A stretch of 24,596 nt of DNA from positions 1 to 24,596 of the IMG/VR virus record IMGVR_UViG_3300037069_001196; one strand, given 5' to 3'. This document shows positions 12,429-18,261 of the stretch, in pieces. The stretch is from a virus. The notes beneath the pieces are model-generated. The model was not told where the DNA came from. It saw only the letters and a list, made by a program, of their open reading frames with translations, and ran no database searches. The position numbers and the translations under genes were made by a program. Positions within the stretch are counted from its first letter, which is position 1. Each line of letters starts with the position of its first letter.

Positions 12429-12659
12429 ATGAACCCAAGCATTGACGATATAAATCGCATGGCTCAAATGTTCGGCATGTCGTTAATTGTGCTGAGTTGC
12501 CAGGATGCTGAACGGCTTGCGCCGCAGATCAGGGCCAGTGGCAACGTTGCGCCCTGGGCTGCATTTGATGGCATGCGCGTTGGCGGCGTCAAGGTTGTCG
12601 TTTGCGACATTGAGCGCTCTTTCGGCGTGACTTCCGGGGCGATGATTCACTTTCTCTAG
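12429..12659 (+). CDS. Hypothetical accessory protein
   Basis: The 76-residue protein combines an N-terminal helix (MNPSIDDINRMAQMFGMSLI) with hydrophobic strands (VGGVKVVVCDIERSFGVTSG). No family is recognised. It is preceded by an AGGATAGG stretch and followed by 37 nt before the next gene. Confidence 0.55.
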   Translation: MNPSIDDINRMAQMFGMSLIVLSCQDAERLAPQIRASGNVAPWAAFDGMRVGGVKVVVCDIERSFGVTSGAMIHFL

Positions 12660-12696
12660 CCCCCGCACAATCCACACAGACACGAAAGGAAGAGTG

Positions 12697-12993
12697 ATGA
12701 TCACAGCAGCAAGCATGATCCGATGGGCCATCCGCCTGACGCACATCCCGACAGGCATCAGCGTCCAGACCGACAACATGAACTCGCCTCGCGGTGAGGG
12801 GATGTTCAAGGCCAGGGACCGAATCATGAGCAGACTCAAGTCTCGCGTCTGGGCGGATCAGAATTTGGAGAAACCACCCTCCGTCGCCACCCACAATTAC
12901 AACCTGGACAAGCTTGGGGTTGATGTCGCCGACGACCGATTGCTTGAGCTTCGGCAGGATTTGCGCGCCCGCTATGGCGTGAAGGAGGGGTGA
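12697..12993 (+). CDS. Release-factor-like domain protein lacking GGQ
   Basis: The 98-residue protein contains 'WAIRLTHIPTGISVQTDNMN' followed by a Ser and a basic helix (ARDRIMSRLKSRVW). This matches the stretch after the GGQ motif of class-I release factors ('AVRITHxPTGIxVxxxxERS', then a Lys/Arg helix). The GGQ position would align with the first three residues (MIT), so the peptide-releasing motif is missing. It could bind the ribosome or act on stalled translation; that is inference. ATG 12697 follows GGAAGAG; GTG 12694 is possible. It overlaps the next gene. Confidence 0.55.
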   Translation: MITAASMIRWAIRLTHIPTGISVQTDNMNSPRGEGMFKARDRIMSRLKSRVWADQNLEKPPSVATHNYNLDKLGVDVADDRLLELRQDLRARYGVKEG

Positions 12994-13220
12994 TGGACTG
13001 GATACACGCTGGCAGGCCGCCCATCACGGACGACATCCGCGAATACCAGGTATGGCTTGGTGATCAGGTGCGCCGAGTGCGCCGCATCGGCAACCGGTCG
13101 ATGTCGCTGACGCCGGGAACGCTGGTATTCACGGACTGCCGCCACCCGATGGATCAGGCCATCTGTCACGAGCCCAGAATCATGGCTTGGCGGCTTGCCT
13201 CCCCTCCTGTAGGTGGGTAG
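12993..13220 (+). CDS. DUF551-like small protein
   Basis: The 75-residue protein starts MDWIHAGRPPITDDIREYQV, with a middle of short strands and the ending 'PRIMAWRLASPP'. A 'W......P' start with a final 'I..W..L..PP' resembles DUF551 phage proteins, whose function is unknown. GAGGGG precedes ATG 12993, which overlaps the previous stop. It is the last gene of the cassette. Confidence 0.5.
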   Translation: MDWIHAGRPPITDDIREYQVWLGDQVRRVRRIGNRSMSLTPGTLVFTDCRHPMDQAICHEPRIMAWRLASPPVGG

Positions 13221-13223
13221 AAT
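13195..13223 (+). promoter_or_regulatory. Promoter of the candidate non-coding RNA
   Basis: TTGCCT (13195-13200), a 17-nt spacer and TAGAAT (13218-13223) match sigma-70 elements at 4/6 and 5/6 positions. It overlaps the end of the last cassette gene and would start transcription near 13230. Confidence 0.5.
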
Positions 13224-13229
13224 GGCTTG

Positions 13230-13445
13230 CCCTACCAGGCGAGTGGATGCCTGGATCTTCACGCATGCTGATTGACCCGTAAAGCACGATCAACCAATCA
13301 GTTCCAAGCCAGTCGGCAGTCGTGAAGGTCAAGCAGCAATGCAGGGTCGGGGGTTCCCGGCTGCCTTCGTCGAACGGCCTGGGTAGGATACGCCGCCAAT
13401 CTGCCCATTCAAAGCCCCCTTGCTTGCATCGGGGCTTTGTCTTTG
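13230..13445 (+). ncRNA. Candidate structured non-coding RNA of about 215 nt
   Basis: No open frame longer than about 20 codons is seen here, but hairpins are dense. CTTGCC/GGCGAG (13226-13243) and CCAGGC/GCCTGG (13235-13254) are mutually exclusive. CTGATTG/CAATCAG lies at 13268-13301. A compound hairpin at 13341-13364 has an outer GCAG/CTGC stem and an inner CGGG/CCCG stem. The stretch ends in a terminator. The first hairpin starts at or before the expected transcript start. I recognise no known RNA family. An untranslated trailer of the cassette mRNA is the alternative. Confidence 0.4.
13411..13445 (+). terminator. Terminator between the convergent operons
   Basis: AAAGCCCC (13411-13418) pairs perfectly with GGGGCTTT (13431-13438) around a 12-nt loop, followed by GTCTTT. 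It closes the accessory cassette or candidate RNA, and its flanking A and T bases may make it partly bidirectional. Between it and 13609 I see no gene; a 63-codon leftward frame there looks spurious. Confidence 0.8.
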
Positions 13446-13609
13446 GGGTTTGCGTTTAAGCACTTCATGCCCACGGGTACCGCCTTGTAAATCAAGGACT
13501 TGCGAGGAGTTTCCGCCATTCTCGTGCCCACAGTGAGGCGGCGCAACGATTAGGGATTTCCGAACAGTTCCATGTCGAATCGCTCGACACGTTCGCGGGA
13601 TGCGTCGAT

Positions 13610-13954
13610 CTATCGCCCCGTTTTCGACCTATCTCGCTCCTTGTCCGATTGAGTCCGATAGGGTTGGGCGATAGGCCACTCACCCAAGGCTGCGGCGCGG
13701 CATTCCCTGTAAAGCCCGATCACCTCGATCAGCTTCTCGACCGTTGCCCCGAAACTGTCATCCGCCAGAGCTGGCAGCACTTGCGGGCAGGACGCCACGA
13801 CCAGTGGGCTCACCTCGTAATGCACGGTTGATCGAGTCGCGCACCCCTGGATCATTGGAGCACTCAGCAGAGCGATAAACAGGCACCTCGCGGATGCGCG
13901 TTTCGACCGCAGCCCGAACCGTGGTGTTCGTGATCTTGACTTGAGCAATGGCAT
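13610..13954 (-). CDS. Rz1-like outer-membrane spanin lipoprotein
   Basis: A hydrophobic segment (RCLFIALLSAPMIQGC) ends in a lipobox-like Cys38, followed by 'ATRSTVHYEVSPLVVASCPQ' and a conserved 'SFGATVEKLIEVIGLYRECR' end, as in small spanin lipoproteins. The first 197 nt overlap the Rz gene in another frame, the usual nested spanin arrangement. The lipoprotein would sit in the outer membrane and join with Rz to fuse the membranes at lysis. The true start could be an internal non-ATG codon, since 38 residues is long for a signal peptide. The C-terminal tail (about 25 basic residues after RAAA) is unusual. Confidence 0.7.
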   Translation of the reverse strand: MPLLKSRSRTPRFGLRSKRASARCLFIALLSAPMIQGCATRSTVHYEVSPLVVASCPQVLPALADDSFGATVEKLIEVIGLYRECRAAALGEWPIAQPYRTQSDKERDRSKTGR

Positions 13955-14132
13955 TTGCGGCCCCTTTCTGCGCGTCGTCGCGGGTTTGCTGGCGTGCGGC
14001 CTCGATGTCGGCCTGCCTGGCTTTTGCGTGATCGACGCCCATCCCGTAGCCCCACCAGGTGCAGCCGGCGCAGGCCAGGCCCAGGGCGAGCAACAGGGAC
14101 AGGGCGGCGATGACTTTGGCTTGGAGGGTCAT
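13758..14132 (-). CDS. Rz-like inner-membrane spanin
   Basis: The 124-residue protein has an N-terminal membrane segment (about residues 5-24: VIAALSLLLALGLACAGC), then a long helical periplasmic part (AKARQADIEAARQQTRDDAQ) and a C-terminal 'REVPVYRSAECSNDPGVRDS'. This is the layout of i-spanins, which bridge to the Rz1 lipoprotein. The gene is coupled to the DUF5675 gene by ATGA and contains the start of Rz1 in another frame. The segment also ends in a Cys (LACAGC) that could be read as a lipobox, but the membrane-anchor reading fits better. Confidence 0.75.
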   Translation of the reverse strand: MTLQAKVIAALSLLLALGLACAGCTWWGYGMGVDHAKARQADIEAARQQTRDDAQKGAANAIAQVKITNTTVRAAVETRIREVPVYRSAECSNDPGVRDSINRALRGEPTGRGVLPASAASSGG

Positions 14133-14530
14133 GCAATCTCCAGGGTGATCGCCTCGCCCCGCTTGTCGGCCGCCTGCATCTTGGCAAACAGCGCATCGAA
14201 GGCAATGCGGGACTTCAGGATCGCCTTGCCATCCGACGACACCGACGAGCCCACGAGAATGCAGCCCTCGGTGTTCTTGGCCTCGTTGCCTGGGTGGATG
14301 CGCACGCCATCAAAGCCTGGCACCTCGATCAGCAACGGGAGCAGCGTCTTGAAGCGATTGCTCATGTTGATGATGACCTTGTAGCGTCCAGCTGGAATCG
14401 CCGTCTCGCCGGGGATCTTGTGCTCGCGCACGATGTCTTCCAGCGTGACGCATTCCAGGGAGCCATCAACGAACAGCTTGCCGATGGTGCACACCGAATT
14501 GCTCGGGTTGCGCTTGAGGGTGAGTTTCAT
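14129..14530 (-). CDS. DUF5675-family protein, candidate lysis enzyme
   Basis: The 133-residue protein shows the family pattern: 'LEDIVREHKIPGETAIPAGR' (residues 30-49), 'SNRF', then 'VPGFDGVRIHPGN' and 'NTEGCILVGS' with H79, N82, T87, G89 and C90. The ordered His...Gly-Cys motif recalls the H...S/T-x-G-C active site of L,D-transpeptidase-like enzymes, but that homology is my inference. It lies between holin and spanin genes, where a phage endolysin is usually found. ATG 14530 overlaps the holin stop by ATGA; the longer frame upstream is a shadow of the holin gene. There is no signal peptide. Confidence 0.75.
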   Translation of the reverse strand: MKLTLKRNPSNSVCTIGKLFVDGSLECVTLEDIVREHKIPGETAIPAGRYKVIINMSNRFKTLLPLLIEVPGFDGVRIHPGNEAKNTEGCILVGSSVSSDGKAILKSRIAFDALFAKMQAADKRGEAITLEIA

Positions 14531-14745
14531 GGCGCACTCCCGCTGACGCTGTCTTGCTTGACCAGCCGCCCGACCACGCCAATGACCAGCAGGGCCAGCG
14601 TCAGGCCCTGAATCAGGTTCGCGGGTACGCTGGCCTTCCAGTCCTCGGGCACGCCCATCCATGCGCCCTGCACTGCCCCGGCCAGGGTCATGGCCTGCAC
14701 GGACAGCATCCGCCAGGCTTTTTTCCATTCGTCGATGAGCTTCAT
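14527..14745 (-). CDS. Two-helix holin
   Basis: The 72-residue protein has a basic amphipathic N-terminus (MKLIDEWKKAWRMLS), two hydrophobic segments (about residues 14-32 and 40-62: NLIQGLTLALLVIGVVGRLV) and a short polar tail. Size, topology and location before the DUF5675 and spanin genes fit a class II-type phage holin, which permeabilises the inner membrane at lysis. Both ends overlap neighbours by ATGA. Confidence 0.75.
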   Translation of the reverse strand: MKLIDEWKKAWRMLSVQAMTLAGAVQGAWMGVPEDWKASVPANLIQGLTLALLVIGVVGRLVKQDSVSGSAP

Positions 14746-15053
14746 GATCTGCCGCCCTTCATCTTGAGCTCGGCCTTGAGCAGGACGATCTCCAGTTGCT
14801 GTTCCACGCGCTTGAGCGTGGCGTTGAATTCGTCTTTGCTGACCATCTCGGCCCTGACCGATCGGATCTCGGAGCGGAGGGAGTCGTTCTCGCTCTTGAT
14901 CTCGGTGATCTGGCGGGCCTGCTCAACCTGCACGGACAGCGCCGTTTGAAGGTCACGGTTCAGGTTCCACAGCAGCACGCAACTGAAGGCCAGGATGCCC
15001 TTCACTGCCCACTCAGCGAACTCCAGGATGCGTTCTTTGGTCTGCTGGCTCAT
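14742..15053 (-). CDS. Membrane-anchored coiled-coil protein of the lysis cassette
   Basis: The 103-residue protein has one N-terminal membrane helix (about residues 14-31: WAVKGILAFSCVLLW) followed by a long coiled coil (ITEIKSENDSLRSEIRSVRA; LKRVEQQLEIVLLKAELKMK). The ATG at 15053 overlaps the previous stop by 4 nt; the longer upstream frame is a shadow. It could be a second holin, an antiholin or an Rz-like accessory. Position and topology do not decide between these. Confidence 0.65.
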   Translation of the reverse strand: MSQQTKERILEFAEWAVKGILAFSCVLLWNLNRDLQTALSVQVEQARQITEIKSENDSLRSEIRSVRAEMVSKDEFNATLKRVEQQLEIVLLKAELKMKGGRS

Positions 15054-15472
15054 TGGGGCCTTTGCTGAAGAACGATGGGAAGGAGGCATGGGTCAATCCG
15101 CCATGAGTCAGTGATGCCCAGAGCTTCGGCGATGGCCTCAGAGCAGAACCATTTGCGCTTGTCCTGGCGGGTTGGGCGCCAGACAAAACCAAGCAGGCCC
15201 AATAGGTCGTAGCCCTCGTCCTGGTGCTCGGCAAACCATGCGATGGCTTTCACCTGATCGCCCTTGATGTCGATCACGTCCCACTGGGTGGGGTCAAATG
15301 CCGGCGTGACTTCGAAGTGGACGCCGCCCTTGAGAAACAGGGCCGACGCACACCAACCGTTGTCGAACACCAGCACGTTGTGCGAGTACCGGCCATGCAG
15401 CCACAGGCGGACAAAGCGGCTAAACCAACCCCGCCAGCCCGGGTGCGTGCCTTTGAAGGATGCGAGCTTCAT
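15050..15472 (-). CDS. Permuted NlpC/P60-like (YiiX-type) papain-fold peptidase
   Basis: The 140-residue protein shows the permuted papain-like order: His31 in 'GRYSHNVLVFDNG', a middle beta region, 'EGYDLLGLLGF' (86-96) and a late catalytic Cys110 in 'KWFCSEAIAEALG'. Proteins of this type hydrolyse amide bonds in peptidoglycan peptides or lipids. It sits between the tail-collar gene and the lysis genes, so it may act in lysis or on the wall at entry. ATG 15472 touches the collar stop; GTG 15475 is an alternative start. There is no signal peptide. Confidence 0.65.
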   Translation of the reverse strand: MKLASFKGTHPGWRGWFSRFVRLWLHGRYSHNVLVFDNGWCASALFLKGGVHFEVTPAFDPTQWDVIDIKGDQVKAIAWFAEHQDEGYDLLGLLGFVWRPTRQDKRKWFCSEAIAEALGITDSWRIDPCLLPIVLQQRPQ

Positions 15473-16410
15473 CACACGACGCCCGTGTAAATGCGGTAAT
15501 GCACAGCGACGTTGCGGGGGCGCAATTCGCTGGCGTTGTTGGTGCCGCCCGTCAATCCGGTGTCAAAGGCCGGAATCGTTCCCTCTGGCGCTTCATTGCC
15601 CGTGCCGACCTTGCCCGAGCCTGTGATGCCAGCAGAGTTCAGCGGCTGGAGGTCAACAGTGTGTTTGTGGGATGGCAATTGCTCGGCCTGCTCGGTGCCA
15701 AGCACGCGACCCACGTCGATGCCCCGCCCAAGATCCAGGCCACGCGTGAACACACCGCGACGGTCTGGCTTGTTGAAGGTGGTGACGCCGTCGCCAGCGC
15801 CCCAAAGAATGCCGATCTTGGCGAACAGGGCGGCATAGGTGATGCGGGAAATCGCCGCGCCGTCGCACACCTCCCAGCCGGGCTCTGCCACAGCATGGGC
15901 AAACTCGGCGAACTCGCCAACGACGCGACCCGTGATGCCGGCAACCGCAGCGTCAAGCTGTCCCTTGCTCGCCGGCTGGTGGGCCGTCGTCGCATCAGGG
16001 ATGATCGGGCTGGATGTGAAGGTCTTGATGCCGTCAATCTCCTCGTCACCATCCAGGCCCACGGCATCGATGATCACCCGGGCGGCGTCATCGTCAGTCG
16101 CTGCGAGCAACTGCTGCCCCAGCAGACTGATTGCGGCGCCCACGTCATCGAACGTCTTGACCAGCGCGCCGGTCGGGATGCCTCCGGGCGTGTAAAGCGC
16201 CAGCGTGTAGGACTGAGGCAGCAGGCGCATCGAGCACCGGCCATCCGCGTCCAAGATGATGGGGTTGGTGTTCGTGACCAACTCGTCCTCGTCCTGGCAG
16301 GTGATCAGTGGTGTAGTGGTGCCGCTCTCGTAGGTGTAGAGGTAGTACCCGGCGGCAACCACGCCGCCATCGAAAAACTGCTGGTTGAAATACTGCGGTA
16401 GGCTGGCCAT
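15472..16410 (-). CDS. Tail-collar domain fibre protein
   Basis: The 312-residue protein starts with a virion-attachment-like region (SLPQYFNQQFFDGGVVAAGY), continues with a fibre stretch (about 60-170), and has a phage tail-collar domain from about 175: 'GWEVCDGAAISRITYAALFA' and 'FNKPDRRGVFTRG', then 'LPSHKH' and the final 'RPRNVAVHYRIYTG'. Such proteins form the distal receptor-binding part of tails. In P22 the tailspike gene also follows the ejection genes. A terminator and a conserved leader lie immediately upstream of its ATG, without a clear Shine-Dalgarno site. Confidence 0.9.
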   Translation of the reverse strand: MASLPQYFNQQFFDGGVVAAGYYLYTYESGTTTPLITCQDEDELVTNTNPIILDADGRCSMRLLPQSYTLALYTPGGIPTGALVKTFDDVGAAISLLGQQLLAATDDDAARVIIDAVGLDGDEEIDGIKTFTSSPIIPDATTAHQPASKGQLDAAVAGITGRVVGEFAEFAHAVAEPGWEVCDGAAISRITYAALFAKIGILWGAGDGVTTFNKPDRRGVFTRGLDLGRGIDVGRVLGTEQAEQLPSHKHTVDLQPLNSAGITGSGKVGTGNEAPEGTIPAFDTGLTGGTNNASELRPRNVAVHYRIYTGVV

Positions 16411-16423
16411 GGCGTTCAGACGT

Positions 16424-16454
16424 AAAAAAGCCGCCAGGGCGAACCGGGGCGGCT
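16424..16454 (-). terminator. Intrinsic terminator 13 nt before the collar gene
   Basis: On the minus strand AGCCGCC and GGCGGCT (16454-16448 and 16435-16429) form a 7-bp stem with a 12-nt loop, followed directly by six T. It separates the ejection-protein gene from the collar gene. The following leader ACGTCTGAACGCC closely matches that after the terminator at 22938-22960. Confidence 0.8.
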
Positions 16455-16469
16455 AGAATTGGTGCCCGC

Positions 16470-16577
16470 ATGGGGCGGGATGGGGTCTATGTGACGACTT
16501 ACCTTGTGATCAAGATCACAGTGCTATGCGTGCTGGCCTTCTTGAAGGGCCTGCTTACCGACGATCCGATGGAGTGA
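16470..16577 (+). CDS. Possible antisense small hydrophobic peptide
   Basis: A 35-codon plus-strand frame encodes MGRDGVYVTTYLVIKITVLC, continuing VLAFLKGLLTDDPME, which is membrane-helix-like. GTG 16491 with GGGG 5 nt upstream is an alternative start. It is antisense to the late operon and overlaps the last 23 nt of the ejection-protein gene. It contains a CRP-site-like palindrome. The protein-like composition is the only support, so I hold this weakly. Confidence 0.25.
   Translation: MGRDGVYVTTYLVIKITVLCVLAFLKGLLTDDPME
16505..16520. promoter_or_regulatory. CRP-consensus-like palindrome
   Basis: TGTGATCAAGATCACA is a perfect inverted repeat with both TGTGA/TCACA half sites of the CRP consensus at correct spacing (N6). 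No good promoter is evident beside it on either strand. It may be incidental. Confidence 0.3.
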
Positions 16578-18261
16578 CGGTTGCGGGGGCTGATCTCGCA
16601 AGCAGTTGAGCCAGGGCGCTTGAGTCGCCATTCGTGATCCTGGGGGTAGATCCGGAGGACTTCAGTAGCGCATTGCGCAGGCCATTGCTGTTCAGCGCGG
16701 CGTTTGCCGCCCGCCCAGCAACCGCTCCACCGGCAAGGGTTGGCAAACCAGCCAAGCCACCGGCAGCTCCACCAATCACCAGTCGCTGCAATGCCCCATG
16801 CTGGCTTTCTCGGGGCTTCAAAAACTGAGCGGAAATGTCGGCAAGCTCTTGCAGGTCTTTGCTGCGGATGCCCTTCATGTTGGCCAATCGAGCGATGGAA
16901 ATATCACCCTCTGCGCCGTTTTGAGCCAGTTTTTCAAGGGACAGCATGTTCCCGTACTGGCGGCGAACTCCAGCAAACTCCGAAGCCTGCGCCGGCCCCA
17001 GGGATCGGTCCAGGGCATCCATCAGGTGCCCCTTCAGATCAAGGGCGTAGTGAGCCTCAGGGCTGTTGCGACGGCCAATCCTGTCCAGCGTCTTTTTGAT
17101 GTTGTAGGCCGCTTGCCCATCAATGTCGCCGGTAGCTGCCTTTTGCAGGATCTCGTCGATTTGGTTGTTGATGATCTTGGCGCCATCCGAGCCAAGCTCT
17201 CGCGATGCCATTTGCCCGGCATCGACCAGGTCCGTCGCGAACTGATGATCAAGCCGAACGCTGTTGTTTTGCAGGACGCTGTCGAACTTCTGCCCAAGGT
17301 CGTTTTGGGCTTTTCGCAGAGCCTGGGTCACATTGTCCGAGTTCTGCCCGAAGGTCTTTGACAGTGCGGTGTTGAGCTGCTTGGTCATCCTCTCGCCCGT
17401 GGCGGCGCGTCCGCTGAACGGGACATATTCGAGCGTAGCCGCCAGAGCGTTCAAGGGCTTGCTGTTGGTGATTCGGTCTGCTGGGATGTCAATGCCAAGC
17501 GCCTTGGCTCGACCAGCCAGGCCGGCAACCTCCGGGCTCACCGAAAGGGAGTTGCGAATTCCTCGCCCCGCCGCGCCTGCTGCGGCAACGCCGCCAGGCA
17601 AGACGCCGCCCAAAAGCGCGCCAGCGCCTGCCGATTCGGGATCAATCAGTCCGGCAGACGCCCCACCAGTCGCCGCACCACCCAGGGCGCGCAAACCAGC
17701 ATTGCCAGCCTTCCCCGCAAGGGTTGTGGCAGGAGCACCGCCAAGCCTCAGGCCTCCGCTCTGGGCCGAGGATGCCAGTTTGTCCACCACAGGTGCGGCA
17801 CGGCCAGCCAGAGGCGCAGCCTTGCCGATCACCTTGCCCAGGATGCCGCCGACCGGCAACGTGCCGATCACCTCGCCAGCCACCTCACCCCCGCCGGCCA
17901 GGATCGGGTGCGCCTCTTTGTAGGGCGCCATTTCGGAGGCCAGATTGCTTCGGCCTTGCTGTGCATCATTGACCAGCCAATCGCCAGCCGATTGAACGAG
18001 TCCGCGCTTCTTCTTGCCGGTGACGAGCGACGACACGCCGGCCTCATCTGGCGTCACAACTTCGCCTGCCTTCTGGATTCCCTTGCCGAGCAACTCCTGC
18101 GCGCCCAGGGCCACGCGACCGAAGCCTGAGCCCAGACCGGCCGCAACCGATTTGAGGCCGCCAGGATCGTCCTTGGGCGGCTGAGGGGCCGCCTCATACT
18201 TGGCCCATGGCCCATCATCGGCAGTTTGTGAGCCGCCGTACTTTTCCCATGGACCGGCCAT
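16555..18261 (-). CDS. DNA ejection protein, P22 gp16-position
   Basis: The 568-residue protein starts with a repeated 'GPWEKY'/'GPWAKY' (residues 3-8 and 17-22), a motif seen at the N-terminus of phage internal ejection proteins. It has Gly/Ala-rich hydrophobic stretches (about 110-240: 'GEVAGEVIGTLPVGGILGKV'), a helical middle (about 290-470) and another Gly/Ala-rich hydrophobic stretch (about 500-530). Such proteins leave the virion with the DNA and help cross the envelope. It directly follows the gp20-position gene and is the third of three ejection-type genes, as in P22. Confidence 0.75.
   Translation of the reverse strand: MAGPWEKYGGSQTADDGPWAKYEAAPQPPKDDPGGLKSVAAGLGSGFGRVALGAQELLGKGIQKAGEVVTPDEAGVSSLVTGKKKRGLVQSAGDWLVNDAQQGRSNLASEMAPYKEAHPILAGGGEVAGEVIGTLPVGGILGKVIGKAAPLAGRAAPVVDKLASSAQSGGLRLGGAPATTLAGKAGNAGLRALGGAATGGASAGLIDPESAGAGALLGGVLPGGVAAAGAAGRGIRNSLSVSPEVAGLAGRAKALGIDIPADRITNSKPLNALAATLEYVPFSGRAATGERMTKQLNTALSKTFGQNSDNVTQALRKAQNDLGQKFDSVLQNNSVRLDHQFATDLVDAGQMASRELGSDGAKIINNQIDEILQKAATGDIDGQAAYNIKKTLDRIGRRNSPEAHYALDLKGHLMDALDRSLGPAQASEFAGVRRQYGNMLSLEKLAQNGAEGDISIARLANMKGIRSKDLQELADISAQFLKPRESQHGALQRLVIGGAAGGLAGLPTLAGGAVAGRAANAALNSNGLRNALLKSSGSTPRITNGDSSALAQLLARSAPATVTPSDRR

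Noticed and set aside
13280-13293. TAAAGCACGATCAA, another partial operator match in the candidate RNA region.
   Set aside because: Only one half site is intact and no promoter element overlaps it; it is better explained as part of the local hairpin.
13492-13683. A 63-codon leftward frame downstream of the Rz1-like gene.
   Set aside because: It overlaps the Rz1-like gene by 74 nt and shows no recognisable composition, Shine-Dalgarno site or motif.
15460-16401. A 313-codon plus-strand frame opposite the tail-collar gene.
   Set aside because: The minus strand encodes a clear collar-domain protein; the plus frame is a codon-bias shadow.
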